Assembly: GCA_032209605.1 (NCBI GenBank)
Contig: JASFXZ010000001.1
Span: forward strand, 10,434,256 to 10,498,255
Length of the DNA: 64,000 nucleotides
Source: Mactromeris polynyma
Taxonomy: Eukaryota; Mollusca; Bivalvia; Venerida; Mactridae
Direction: 5' to 3'
Of the stretch, positions 50,501 to 62,554 are shown one piece after another. Position 1 is the stretch's first letter, and each line of letters begins with the position of its first letter. The position numbers and the translations under genes were made by a program. The notes below the pieces were generated by a model. The model did not search any database, had not been told where the DNA came from, and was given only the letters and a program-made list of their open reading frames with translations.

Positions 50501-53500
50501 AATGGAATAGCGTTTGCATGTTATGGAAACTATGATGTACAAACAGCAGCAATATCTATTGCAATTGGTAAATTGTTTTAACTTAGTACTGTGTGTCTGA
50601 TGTTTGGTTACTAGAACCAAGCCAAGTTGTGCATACTGTGAGCATTTCTGGTCAGAATATATTTGACATAGTTATGGCCCTTTAGTGAAGAAAATTGGCA
50701 TTGGACAGGGAGACATCATTGTTACTTCTGGTATTTGGTATGTCATTATTAAGCCTTGTGGACAGATATAATTATTGCATCATGTTTACTTCAGCTACTC
50801 AGAAAATATCTCAAGTTATTACTCACTGAGATTTGGTGTTGAGCAATCGACCTTTGCTACTACAGGCTTAAATGGCACAAAATAAATGAAGTCAAACATG
50901 CAATAATTTAAAGACCATGACTGCCAGGGAATCTGGTCTCAGATGAGCGATATAGGGCCATGATGGCCCTCTTTTTTCATGTTTGTGAGGAATGCCAAGT
51001 ATGAAAACTGCTGTTGATATTATGCTGTGTATGTTTATCATTTTATTATTCCAGGTTTCCGAGCAAAATCGAACATTTTTTCCTTACATAGTGCAGGTCG
51101 TTTGATTTCTTATGGTGTACTACTGTTAGGATTTGGGATGTGGGGAGATATCATTCATGTTGCTGAGAGTCGTAGAAGTCAAGGTGTAATGAGATACATA
51201 AGTATGTTCCAAACATTTGACTCACAATCATTGTAAGACTTCATTCTGGTAATTTCTTTCATCCAAGGTCCGACTTGGTAAAAGAAATATTGGTTCCAAT
51301 TTAGTGAACCTATCAGTTTCTTGACTGTGTATTGATTCTGTGATTACAAAAGTTAGTACAGTACGTTCCAATTATAATGATAGAAAGGGGAGTTTACTTC
51401 ATATTGATCAATATATCCAGGTATTATACCCAAGGTTGACTTGTTCTGCAAACGAAATCAGTAGTGAGTGTTATGTGCTTGATTAATAAATATGCATTAA
51501 TAATTATTTTAGATATGGCGACACTAGTATTATGATATTTGATCGAACTTGTGTTACAAATAATAAATTATTTGAATGTCTGCTTCTTTCTTACTTGAAA
51601 AATGAATCTAACAATTCGTAGTCGTAGACTGAAATGCCGTTTTCTCCATCTGTTTACTTTTGCAAACATAGAAACTAAGACTTACTATTAGGTCGAACTT
51701 GTTGATCAAATTAGCTGTAACACGACTTTCATCTGTGTCTTGCTGTTGATTAAGAATGTATGAAATAGAACATGTTGCCTTTATGGACCAGGATTTAGTT
51801 ACGACTGTTGGTATTTGTCATCTTTTATTAACAAGATACATCTACAATAAATATAATACGCACTCATTAGCGCTTCCACACAATGGTGACAATGATGTTC
51901 GAATGTCCAAAAGGTCTCGTAGATATCTTTACAAGCATGAGAAGTATGAGTTTGGGACCCAAAGAACAAATCGTAGTGTCTGAAATAAGGTGATGCACAA
52001 CATCATAGTACATGTATAAGGAATAAATATAGATCGAACTGGCAGATACTGTGAAATGTGTATGGTAATAAGTGGCATATCGCGATAAGTGGTATCATTA
52101 TAAGTGGAGTTTACTGTGTAAAAATATTGACTTGAGTTTGAATATTGAGTGACATATTCATATGTCATTTCTGTAAGAAGGGCATACAGCCAGGGCTCCT
52201 TTATTCAACAACCTTTGAATACTTTGTATCATCCAAAATAAAGATCGGTTCTGATCTATCTTCTTAGGCCAGTCAAATTGAAATGGGCTATTCGAAACTA
52301 TGTAAATACAGTATTCGAAATAACGTTTCAGACCTGATGAATTCGAATGAACGAGATGCTTTTTCCTCTGGGGTAAAAATGTGAGCCATCAATGCTTAAG
52401 TTACAGTTGAAATCTTGCAAGCATTGTCACAATTCATGCAAGACAAAATACTAGGCCACTGAACATCCAGCTGATTAAAGCTACGCCTAGCTGATAAGGT
52501 GGTATTAAATTGATAATTCATCATGAACATATACGTTATATATATCTATGAAAGCATTTTTATAATTTATTTTATAGTTCTTATTTCACTCAACCCTGTC
52601 GTGTTCAGTGTAGGAAAGTGTTTTCAAAAGTTTAGCAATGTGTGTGATTGAAATACCTTTAAACACTTCAAGTAGGTCTTGTTGGAATGTTACTATGTAG
52701 TTAAATTGAGTCGCTAGCAAGTCAAATATCATTTGTACCAATGTTATACTAGGCTCTGGGTCATCTCAACAATTTGTTCTGCTTTTCAGCAACTATGGGA
52801 GAATATGCATTTATTAGAAGAATGCGTGAAGTCCCTGTTACTGTAAAATACATCAACAAGACTGACAAAAGTGGGGATGATGCATCAAGTCTTGAAGGAG
52901 TCGGTCAAGCTGTAGAGGCAAGCACTAGGTACCATTAGTGTCGTATGATATTATGTGGCTTTGTTGACTTTTAAAGATATTTGGCAAATATGCAGTTCAG
53001 TAATTCCAATACTGTTAGGTCATCCTTAAAAATTGTTTGTTTGCGGTAATTTTAAGTAGAAATGTTTTTTTAGTTTAGTATTTTAATGGCTAATAGACTG
53101 AAACATTTTTTTTCATTGATGAACCTGAGTCGCAGCATTTTTCATGAGTCGGTCGCGTAACTGCCAACAAACCATTTTTTAGTATGGCCTTAGGTAATTC
53201 TACATTATTCTGTAAGTGACGTCTTTTCAAGAAAACGCAATGTGTGACGTCACCAATTCCAAGCAGGAAACAAAATTTACTCCATATGATCACTCCGTTA
53301 TCATATTGCCTTAAGGGGCAAATATTGCTTACTGTCAGTGCATGGTGACATCACATGTGGCGTTTTATGGAAACGACGTCACTTAAAGAAGAGGTTGGAA
53401 ATCGTTCAGCGGCGCTCAAATAGACTTTGAAATTATTAGTTAGTGTTTGATAAGTAATGTAGTTAAATAACATATTTAAAGTGAATATACCTGTATGCTG

Positions 53501-56500
53501 ATGTCAAAGTTGAATGAAATTAGCATTGAAAATTAACATATTTAAAATTACATTCATGAAAGAAATTTCAGTGGATGTCAGTGTCATCAACATTTGTAAA
53601 CAAAGAAGATGACAGTAATAAAATTAGTAATCATCTTTCCACAGACCATATGGACTTTTAAGGGTTACTTATAATAAGTGAATACCAAAACACCAAATTA
53701 ATAATTACTAAAAATTTGAATTAAACGTGTCATTATCATGATATCTTGTTGGTATCAAATTATTGAATTAAATGTATCATTATCAGGATATACATGTATT
53801 TAATCAAATTTATCGAATTTCATGCTTCCTCAAAGATCTCTTAAAAATATTTACTTGTGTAATTACAGTTAATTTAGCTCATGGTGAACATCTCCAAGAT
53901 TGCAAAATGTGTTTGCTATATCTAGAGTTTACCTCAAAGTTAAGATCAGTTTTCAAGGGTCCCAAGGGTGGTCTTATTACGTTACGTATTCTCTCTCTTT
54001 TATTATCAAGGTTTTACTGTAGTCTAAAATTGACTAAGTTGTTTTAAGAATTCCAATTTTGCCAGGCAATTGGACTATTCAAGAATTTTCCTTTTCTTAT
54101 TGTGCATAACATAAATACTCACACAATTGAACATTTGGCTTGACTTTAGTTATTAAAGTTTTCAAACTTCCCCGTACTAGATGAGAATAATTAGATTATG
54201 CAGAAAATGTGGTGTGATGAAATGAATCAAAGGATTATAAGAAGATGGTATAAATATTTAGACTATATGAACTACTGGTACAAGTAAGAAATCAGTAAAT
54301 TGAAAATTACAATGTTCATTCCTTGAATGAATGGTGTTGAAGTGAATATGTTGTTGTCTTGAATTTGAGCAATGACACAATATGCAGATTCGTTGCCAGG
54401 AAATGTTTGTCTGTAAACAAATATTCCTTTGTAACACATGTCAGTGAAAGGAGAGGTGACTGTACTTGTATATGTTTCGTTGAAACATGCTTGCTTCCAT
54501 GAAGACAATATATTACTTGGAGAATAATGAAAACATGTATCTATTTCAGTCATGGTTGGATAACATCATCGGACACAGTGATTTCAGGGTTGGTATTTGC
54601 AAGTAATTTCGAAAACCTTTCTAAGTCTATGACTGGAGACAGTGCAAATCTCCACATAACACGACCATGTAGTAAACTGACGATTGCTAAGTACTTCATA
54701 AATTTGGTTAGGAAGAAACATGAAGCCGTAAGTTCAACTTCAACTCTATATTATATTGCACAAATGCGTTATGTACAAATTGTTATAATACTTGCTTGTC
54801 CTCAGTTATGCAATGTTAATATGGTTTTGTTGTCCTGTCAAATACAATGAAGCCTCGATAATACGACCACCCTTGCGGCCCTTGAAATTTGGTATTCTTA
54901 TGGAGATTGTCTTAATACTGAGGCTGAATGGACAGCACAACAGTGAAAATGGACTTGAAAATTGTGTTCTTAATTGCGAGGTGGTCACATAATTGATATG
55001 GACTTTAAATGAGGTGTTACTGAATAATAATTTTGTACTAAAATGTTAAGTCATACGTGCATCAGTCTGATCTTCCTTTATGTGTATGAATATTTATTTT
55101 GTTTCTCTTAAGATTTTAAATAAACAGCTTTCTCAAAAAATAGATACATTTCTATGATCAAAGGAATCTAGCTCTGGATTATTTTGCATTGAGCAAAATT
55201 ACTGACAGCTGAAGTTGATTTGATTTTTAGACTTGCATGTATATGTTGTCACATATTACATTCATGTCACTGTCAATTTATTATCACATTATTTCATGTA
55301 CATGTATCATTAAATAAAGAAATACTAAGAGTACTAGGATATCCTATAAAAACCGGAAAGTTTATTTCCATTAGGGTCCTTAAATGTCAAATGGCATGAT
55401 ACACAATAGATAAAAAAGACATATAAGTAAAATTACTTAATAAAATAGACAAGAACTTTTCAAATTTGAAGGCTGCAAGATTTAAAATGTTTCTATTTTG
55501 ATATTAAGACTTAGACAACAACTAAAATAAACATTTCAACATAAGGAATATCAGAATAGACATGAAAACAGTTTAAGGGCTAAGTGGTCTGAAAAAGAAA
55601 TATTAACCTCGTTTGTGTATTGCTTCCTGAGTAACTAACCTACCAAAACTTGCTCCTTATGGGAGACATCACTCGGTAGTCTCCCTTGATAAAGCCTGTT
55701 TGGTGGCGCTGTTGTAGTATTGGTCCTGCCTTGCGTTCAGTTACAGCTAACAGTCGCGAACGTTTTGTATTGTATCCCTTGCCCACCGTATCACATAGAC
55801 TGCACACGGAGAACCATATTGCAAAACATTATGAAACGTGAGCCGCAAATACCTTTTCCAGAACGCAGGGCTGGTTTACTTTTACGTTTTAAGCTGATAG
55901 CATACACAGATAACACAGATAAAACATTCATTCAAACTAGCCATCATGAATTCGAAATTTAACTTGTTATCATTAGGTCAGCTCAGGACTGATGGGGGAA
56001 GTTCGTATTGTAGCCTTGCCTTAGGTGATATAAGAACTCACAGCGTTCAGATCAGGAATCAGGTGCTCTACCCATCGACCACTATGCCTTCAAAAGACAT
56101 TTTATTACAACAAAACTTAGCTACACGCAATTACTGTAAAGAAATAAATGAATCAATTTGACCCATTTTCAGATGAGCGGCCCTGAAATCAGTTATTTGA
56201 CTGGACAAGAATGGAAAGTGTCTCTTGATAACCCAAGTGATCCAGAATCGGAGATTGGAATCTTAGAACATATTGTAAATATAGATGGAGAACCTACTGT
56301 TATACCAAGAACCGAGTTTCATGCCAGGTAAGTGCATTAAATGTTAAGTACAGATCTTATCGTTTGACAATAATTGTTTTGATTTTCTAGATAACTCTGT
56401 ATACTCCAGTCCCTGAGGACATCTCGTGTGCAAAAAAAGGTCCACGGATAAGATTTATATCGATGTAGATTGCAAGTCGATGCTGTAATTTCGCTATTTT

Positions 56501-56862
56501 CCCGCATTTTTTAAAGCCTTTTTTAAAAAATCCAGAAAACACAGAATATGTTCATCAATTTGCATATTTTGACAATGTGGAGAATGTGCTGTGGTTTAAT
56601 AGTAAAAAGTCATATTGTTTTTCACTCTAAACAATGTAATTACATCATTAGGCTGTCTGTGCATGTTTTTGTGAACTTGTAAGTCAGGTTTAACCACTTT
56701 AATAGTGACAAGAAAAAGGTCTGTGTATTATTTAGTATAATTGATTTCAGTGCAATAAATTATTACTGTTTCAAGTTTCATACTTTCAGGTTGCTGCCAA
56801 ATTTGGTGACGTTATTCAATAATATGCCATATGCTACTGGGAGGCCAGAGAAAACAAATTGA
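44536..56862 (+). CDS. CERK-like: Ceramide kinase-like lipid kinase
   Basis: Eleven exons: 44536-44662, 45575-45769, 46911-47039, 47422-47485, 47948-48093, 50493-50567, 51055-51201, 52790-52928, 54550-54727, 56173-56327 and 56790-56862. They total 1428 nt (475 aa) with all phases consistent and GT-AG borders. Residues 1-107 match the N-terminal PH-like region of ceramide kinases (KQQEYTVIL, ISVRISEILSVKI). Residues 112-400 are a DAGK-type catalytic domain: SLLVIVNPASGRNKG, VTERAHQ, LVLVGGDGTYHEAVNG (GGDG at 177-180), IGLIPTGTGNG and LLLGFGMWGDI. The C-terminal part (NIDGEP, RTEFHARLLPN) follows the human ceramide kinase layout. The family phosphorylates ceramide to ceramide-1-phosphate using ATP. 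Human ceramide kinase is 537 aa; the difference lies mainly around exon 8, where the CxxxCxxC motif I recall from the human protein is not seen. A more divergent member of the ceramide/sphingosine kinase group is possible. Confidence 0.87.
45070..45246. mobile_element. Pogo/mariner-like MITE, complete copy
   Basis: A 177-bp element starting cagtaaaacctcacttaaag and ending with the imperfect inverted copy (reverse complement caggaaaacctcaatg). It is flanked by TA on both sides (45068-45069 and 45247-45248), as expected for Tc1/mariner/pogo-type elements. It lies in intron 1 of the ceramide-kinase-like gene. Confidence 0.75.
45350..45532. mobile_element. GGTTCCA-end MITE, copy 2
   Basis: Ends are ggggttccacttggtgctg and, at the right, gtcaaatggaacgcctgt. 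It is homologous to 44093-44239. It lies in intron 1, with its right end about 40 bp from the exon 2 acceptor of the ceramide-kinase-like gene. Confidence 0.65.
45894..46283. mobile_element. MITE with GTGTGACTG-type ends
   Basis: The left end agccccagccacaccgggcc pairs imperfectly with the right end gatctggtgtgactgaggca. The interior is rich in ggtcgca/gatcgcac words in both orientations. A TAA trinucleotide lies next to both ends, consistent with a Harbinger-type duplication. It lies in intron 2 of the ceramide-kinase-like gene. Confidence 0.55.
47618..47780. mobile_element. Pogo/mariner-like MITE copy in intron 4
   Basis: It contains caataataagaccacccttg, then ggtgaaaatggacttgaaaa, and ends ctttaagtgaggtttaactg. 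This is the reverse-oriented right end of the family. The left end has decayed. Confidence 0.6.
48750..49524 (+). pseudogene. Broken Harbinger (DDE_Tnp_4-type) transposase
   Basis: Pieces of a Harbinger transposase in the expected order but in shifted frames. The N-terminal part starts at 48750 (MEVEQQALYRARWLEF), has a frameshift before AEEEEQEKALAELQRR, and then a TGA where Trp is expected before LARRPLYGQYEQLLQEL. After a deletion come LKLAVTLRHLATGAS and, at 49245-49457, the catalytic-domain segment KWNFPHACGAIDGKH with KNPKDSGSLFYNY. A TAG where Lys is expected and a 1-base deletion then precede SMTLLAVVDAKYKFVW. GAIDGKH carries the first catalytic Asp of the family. The rest of the DDE domain is missing, so the gene is dead. 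Confidence 0.82.
49541..49699 (-). pseudogene. Possible second ORF of the Harbinger element
   Basis: A minus-strand open frame convergent with the transposase remnant, starting MPSGRKKSPAAVYIDNEA and continuing with a basic, proline-containing stretch (HNTQKRKGK). Its place and orientation fit the second protein of Harbinger elements, but no SANT signature is visible in what remains. Confidence 0.3.
53935..54020. mobile_element. Pogo/mariner-like MITE fragment in intron 8
   Basis: It contains agttttcaagggtcccaagg and gtggtcttatta and ends caaggttttactgta, matching the right part of the 45070-45246 family. The left end is missing. Confidence 0.5.
54847..55021. mobile_element. Pogo/mariner-like MITE copy in intron 9
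   Basis: It starts tgaagcctcgataatacgac with caccctt, shares gtgaaaatggacttgaaaat with the intron 4 copy, and ends aaatgaggtgttactg. The length of about 175 bp equals the complete copy at 45070-45246. Confidence 0.6.
55965..56095 (-). mobile_element. tRNA-derived SINE-like sequence
   Basis: On the minus strand ggcatagtggtcgatgggta with gagcacctgatt looks like a tRNA A-box region, and about 40 nt on cgctgtgagttcttatatc is a decayed B box. Total length and tail are uncertain. It lies in intron 9 of the ceramide-kinase-like gene, about 80 bp from the exon 10 acceptor. Confidence 0.45.
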
Positions 56863-58615
56863 ATTACAGTAATTAGTAAAGAGTTCTTGGCATTTGTTGA
56901 AGGTTCTGCTCTTGGTTTTGTTTTTGAAATTAGGGGCTATAACTGCCACTTTCTTTCAATTCACAATTGCAATTGATTAATGATTTTAGTAAATTAGTTG
57001 TGTTTTGTTGAAAATTGTACCATTTCATTTTTAACTCAACTGGGTCCAAATGACCTCAGGGTAGTATATGAGATCATGTGCAGTCCATTTGTACCACTGT
57101 CGCCAGTTTTGAACAGCTTCTTTTCTAAATGTATTTGATGTTTTTAACTGACATTGGCGAACGCATACTTTAGTGGTAGGGATTGCTGAATGTTTGAATG
57201 ATAGCACCTCCCATGTAAGGGGTTAATACATGGGTTAAAACCACATGAGTTTGCAACGAGTTCTATCCCTTTATATTTATAGTATTATATATATATATAC
57301 TATAGAAGGGATAAAGGGAGATAACACTGGAAAGGATAAAGGGAGATAAATCATGGCAATCTTCTGTGGAGGTAACGCCCCCTCTGGGCATCTTCATAAT
57401 ACTATAGTGTTCATATATACTTTTGGTGCATTTGATGTCTAGGTTTTGTAAACACTAATCAGAGGCCTTATTTACTAATATGTTAAGACTTTTTTCATTA
57501 AAGGTATATTATGCTCATTTTTTGTTCACTTGTTCACCTAAACAATCATGAAAAATATGATTTATCTAGTAAAAACTTTAAAAAATATGCAATATCACAG
57601 AATACATTTATAATGTATTTCTCTGTATTTGACAAAACAAAGACGTTTGTATTATCAAAAAATTAAAAATACTTCCAGTTTTTTAACAAGCGGGTGTTTT
57701 TTACTACTTTTGTCTCTTATGATTTATGATTAAACAAGATTGTTTTATACGGTTATACATGGCATTGGTTCTTATAAGTGATATTTTAGACTATGTTACA
57801 ACAATACTGGAAGAAGCCCCTTAAAATTAGTTTCAGATGAGCAGATACATCTTTAAATCTAAACTTTTGAAATTTTGTTGCAATAATTGTTGTTACCCAC
57901 TCTAAATGTTTGCCAATTTTTATTAAAATCGATGGAACAAAAAGAACAGTATAAAGTTTCTAAGTCTGCGTTTTAGTCTTAAAAATATTTGTGAATGAAG
58001 CCCCATGCTGTAGACGTTGGCATTGTAGATCGAAGTGACTTTCTGAGAGTCTCATTCATGTTCTGTTGAATTGTATTCATATATGTTAATTTTACAAAGT
58101 TTGCTTAGGTCCTGATACATTCGTTGCATGATTTTTTTAGGAAATAAAAACCATAAAAAATCACACACACCCCGGTCACTGGTTGCATTTAATGTAAAAA
58201 GTATTATGTAGTGGCATTATAGATCTACATAATATAATTGTGTAAACAGGTTGTATTTTATGTATTTTAACGATTTTGTCTTTGAGGGACTGTAATAAGA
58301 TGGCACAGTACCTCTCTCACATCTGGATCAGGAAGGGTATGCTGCATGTTAAATTGTTATTATAATACGATAGTGCATTTATACAGTGTTGTTGATTTTA
58401 TGAAACAGATGTTTTAAATAATGATGCTGTTTCAGTTGTTTTATCAAGTTGATGTACATTTCGTATTTTAAATGTGTATCTTCTTGTATGTTGAGTATGT
58501 AACTTTATATTTTATATTGTTTTGTTGTTTACAATTTATTTACAATTTATTTTCATTGTACTTGTATTTAACTGCAGACTTATTATGATGCGAATCAATA
58601 TAACTTGTTACTCTT
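56863..58615. other. 3' UTR and flank of the ceramide-kinase-like gene
   Basis: AT-rich sequence after the stop codon. It has several possible polyadenylation signals (for example aataaa at about 58142) but none is decisive. No second gene was recognised. A short AT dinucleotide run and a gataaagggagataa doublet lie at 57285-57350. Confidence 0.5.
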
Positions 58616-58620
58616 TTTTA

Positions 58621-59240
58621 TACACCCGTTCAAAGAACGGGGTGTATTGTAGTTTCACCTGCGGCGGGTGGGCGGCGTCCGAAAAGTTGTTCAATCAATA
58701 ACTTTTGAATACTCAGAGTAAACTTCACCAGACTTGGTCAGAATGTGTATGGGCATAATGTTTAGCAGCTATATCGCACTTGTCATTCCAAAAGTAGTGC
58801 CCTTTAATTAGAGAAATTACCTACAATTGGTCTTGTCCGATCAATAACTGTAGAAGCATTTTTCCAATCATTACCGAATTTGGTCAGAATGTGTATGGGC
58901 ATACTATCTCGGACAAGTTCGATAACCAGCCGTATCTCTTGGGAGTAATCTCCCTTTGATTACAGAAATAACCTAAAATTTGTCTTGTCCGATCAATAAC
59001 TTTAGAAGCATTTGTTCAATCGTCGCCAAACAAGTGCGATAACCACCCATATCGCTGGAGTCACTTGGGAGTTATCGCACTTTGATTATAGAAATTGCCT
59101 AAAATGTGTCTTGTCCGATCAATAAAAGAAGCATTTGTCCTATCATCATCAAATTTGGTCAGAATGTGTATTGGCATAATATCTCGGACAAGTTAGATAA
59201 CCAACCAAATCGCTCTAATCACCCTTGAAGTAAAGAAATT
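58621..59240. repeat. Degenerate tandem repeat of about 125-140 bp
   Basis: Four to five diverged units. The phrase cttgtccgatcaataac recurs near 58842, 58984 and 59110, and tttggtcagaatgtgta recurs between them. The left end tacacccgttcaaagaacgg followed by ggtgtatt looks like an element terminus. No open frame spans it. Confidence 0.7.
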
Positions 59241-59686
59241 ATCTAATATACATTTCCATTATTTACTGGATTTAAAGGTCAGAGGTCAAAGTCACAGCAT
59301 CTTGAAAAATAGTTGAACACCTTGAGAATGTTTGTCCCTATGATCTAGCTACTGGATAGAGCGGTTAATCATTGCCCTTTAAAATCATTACATAGCTTTT
59401 TCTAAATCAAAGCACTGAAAGTGCTGACAGGAAGGGGCTCACTGCATATCACAGACGTCACTGTGACATATATTTTACCTGTCACAATAGTTTATCAAGG
59501 TCACTTTGTTATGTCAGTTATGCAATCCATCTAAAACTAAAGTATTTTGCTACATAAACTATAATGTCATTACATGTGCTCTAAAAGTAGACTTCAGTTC
59601 AAAGGGACAGAATTCTAAAACAGTGTGATGGATGCACAGCAAATTTATGTCTTTCACATCTACAAATCATGTAGCATGGTACTTGT

Positions 59687-59796
59687 TTATCAAACTGCAT
59701 TGTAATCCCTTGAAAACTGAAGAAGAAGTTAGCCACACAAACTACATATGTTGTATATTGGACAGAACAACCAATCGACCGAGCTACAGACAGGAT
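59687..59796. repeat. Duplicated anchor plus 73-bp block, copy 1
   Basis: A 26-bp string (ttatcaaactgcattgtaat, then cccttg) at 59687-59712 precedes a 73-bp block at 59724-59796 (agaagttagccacacaaact ... cgagctacagacaggat). The same anchor occurs in direct orientation at 61532-61557, followed by the 73-bp block inverted at 61560-61632. As far as I can read, the 73 bp are identical. Confidence 0.9.
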
Positions 59797-59880
59797 GACA
59801 ATAAAATAAAAAGTAGCTCTATGTTTCCGTTAATCGTCGATATTCAACGGAACGATGACGGAAAATTGCATTTCCTATGA

Positions 59881-61500
59881 TTTGAATATACGTTTAATTG
59901 TTCGTTGGATGTATTATATGTGCACCGTTTTCTTCTAAACGTATCTCTGCCTACTGCTATCGTCCGCTGAGTTATATTCCTACTGTATACTAGCTTATAC
60001 TATCGTCCGCTAGCTTGTTTCAGTGCAATTCACGCGTTATACGGCTGCGGCGTAGGTAGACATTGTTTTCTGTAATTTGCAATATTTAATCAGCAAGTTT
60101 CTTTGGGGTTCTTTCTTTTGCGTAAGTGTTGTCAGCTCAAATCCGTTTTCTAGCTGATAACGCAAATGCTTATCGCTATTTTTTGTTAGACACGTGCTAC
60201 TTTCTTCAGGAGTATGTAGACTTTGGCGGTTCAGAATTACAGACTTAGGATGACTCATCCGATGTGTGTCCGCAGATTTCGCCTTCTAACGAGCCCCTTC
60301 CTAAAAATGTATGTGCTCTATCTGTAATAGAAGCCATGGTGTAGAGTATAGTACACTTTTTAAAAGTACTAGCAGTACATTGTAGAACATGAGATGTCTT
60401 TCATTCATGATATATTGGGTCAGGCTACTGAGCACATATCATGAAGTGAATAGTCCACCTTGTCTGAAAAACTGTCAATTAAAATGTGCCACGTCAGATT
60501 GAAAATAGATGATAATGTCATTTTCTTGGAGGTTTTGCATCCTAAAAATAAAAAGCTATTCTGCAAAACAGTACTCTGTTTGATGAACCCTACTGTTTTG
60601 AGGTTAATAGGTCAATGATCAAGGTCCATGTGGCCTTAAAAAGTAAAACCATTTCCTAGCACAAACTGGGGAATGCTTGAGCCTAACCTTGTTTGTATGG
60701 GCATTTTGTTCTTGACCTGTTGATGACCCCTTTTGTTATTCATGTCACTAGGTCAAAAGACCACAGGGACTAAATAATGAGTGAAGTGGTGGCCGATCAA
60801 TGACTAGAGAACTGTTTGGTTCAAGTTCCATCTTGATGTTTGTTTTATTAAATATTTGTTAAAATCAGTTACTTCTCAATAACACATGATTTAACACCTA
60901 TGTGAAAATCTGAAAAAATGTTTCGTTACAATTTCATTGTTTTCCTAATGTAGGAATATTTATATAATATTTATCCAAATTCGCTTTGTATAAGAAAACC
61001 CTTAAGCTTATAAAGCAGTAATCTCAAATGGTATAAAAATGAAACTAAAATTCAACGCATTTATAAGGCAAAACGGTGCCGTAAATCAAAATATAGTTCT
61101 ATGTTTTTGTCTACAGAAAAGGTTCACAAGTTAACATGTACTCTAAGATTCAAATACTATATTTTGGAAATCTGAAAACAAAATAAGAAGTTATTCACCA
61201 TATAGTGAGTAGGACAGGTGTCATTATAATGTTATTCAATATTCCTCTACTGGACTAACCAGTGTTGTCTGCTTTTATCCAAGACTGTGAAAATGTGATG
61301 GACAAATGTGACCTTTAGAGTGCAGAGGTTTCGAATAATTTGCTGTAGTACAGTATGTTTCCAAGCAGCAAAGCTTAATTTCAATGCTACATGTGTATAT
61401 AGCAAGGAACATTATCAAGGCTTGTTGCCGCCATAAAACTAGGAAGCAATAGGAGCATTCCGAATGTTAACTGTTTTTTCATGGAAACAGATACATTTTC
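59881..61500. other. Region without a recognised gene
   Basis: No splice-consistent exons, RNA genes or domain-bearing open frames were seen. The short open frame at 60258-60037 (minus) has no recognisable motif. Confidence 0.5.
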
Positions 61501-61531
61501 GCAAAAATGAGGTGCAGATTAAAGCGCTACA

Positions 61532-61632
61532 TTATCAAACTGCATTGTAATCCCTTGTTATCCTGTCTGTAGCTCGGTCGATTGGTTGTTCTGTCCAATA
61601 TACAACATATGTAGTTTGTGTGGCTAACTTCT
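61532..61632. repeat. Duplicated anchor plus inverted 73-bp block, copy 2
   Basis: Partner of 59687-59796. The anchor at 61532-61557 is in direct orientation and the 73-bp block at 61560-61632 is inverted. The two copies are about 1.8 kb apart and could pair as a hairpin stem in a transcript. Confidence 0.9.
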
Positions 61633-62554
61633 CCTTCTGATTATGGAACCAATAAATAGGGTCATTGGTCACCATGCTTAAAAATGGGCGGATCCTAACG
61701 CCGATTATCTAACGACAGTCTTACGTCTAATTTGACGTTGTAATATATCACCTCTCGTTGAATATTGGCTCCTCGTATATGTATGTATATACATGTAGTA
61801 CTGACATAAACCGATCATATTTTCTTATACAGTAACTCGTCACTAAATGATCATTAAAATAAATATCATAATCCCTAAGGTATGATTATACCGAGAATAT
61901 TATATGTACTGCTTTGTCGGTTGGAAACCTTCACGTAAAATATTCTATGATCGATGCTGGTACCAATATTTACTCGTATTGTATAATTATATATACGGAT
62001 TCTATTACAGTTATATATATATATTAGCGTTAGATATTGTATTATCATATATGCATATATTGGTCTCAGCTCGAAGGCTAAATTCACATAAAAAATTAAC
62101 GGTAACACAATTATAAATATCTGTATTGATGACTCACGCCATTCATTTAAATTCTGTGAAAATTCTCGCTTTGTTAAATATGTATGTAAAACATGAGATG
62201 CAAATAGTCGGATATATTTGATCTGCAGATTTAAGTGTGATTTGTTACCCTCCTATACAACTGTATAAGATTTGGGAAAAGAATCTTTGTTGATAATTTA
62301 TGTTCACAATCTTAATCATATGTATAAATATAATCTTCTAATGACTCGCATTGTTGATTAATCTGCAATTTGGTATTAATTGAGTTAACTCATGGACGCA
62401 AGTGACGTGAAACTCGGTTCATAGTAATAGCAGCAGCGTATCAAGCGTATATTGATTTCACATACATGTAGTTTCAATGTTGGTATGGATAGTAATGAAT
62501 TTACTCGGATTAATATTTAGTATTTGTAATAATTAAACGTTTATAATATCAAAT

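Noticed and set aside
54272..54553. Minus-strand 93-codon open frame with several cysteines in intron 8 of the kinase gene
   Set aside because: It looks protein-like in composition but has no recognisable domain, no matched splice partners and overlaps the exon 9 acceptor on the other strand. It could be a decayed exon of a nested gene.
59632..59880. Plus-strand 82-codon open frame
   Set aside because: It overlaps the duplicated 73-bp block, has no domain, and has no flanking splice sites that extend it.
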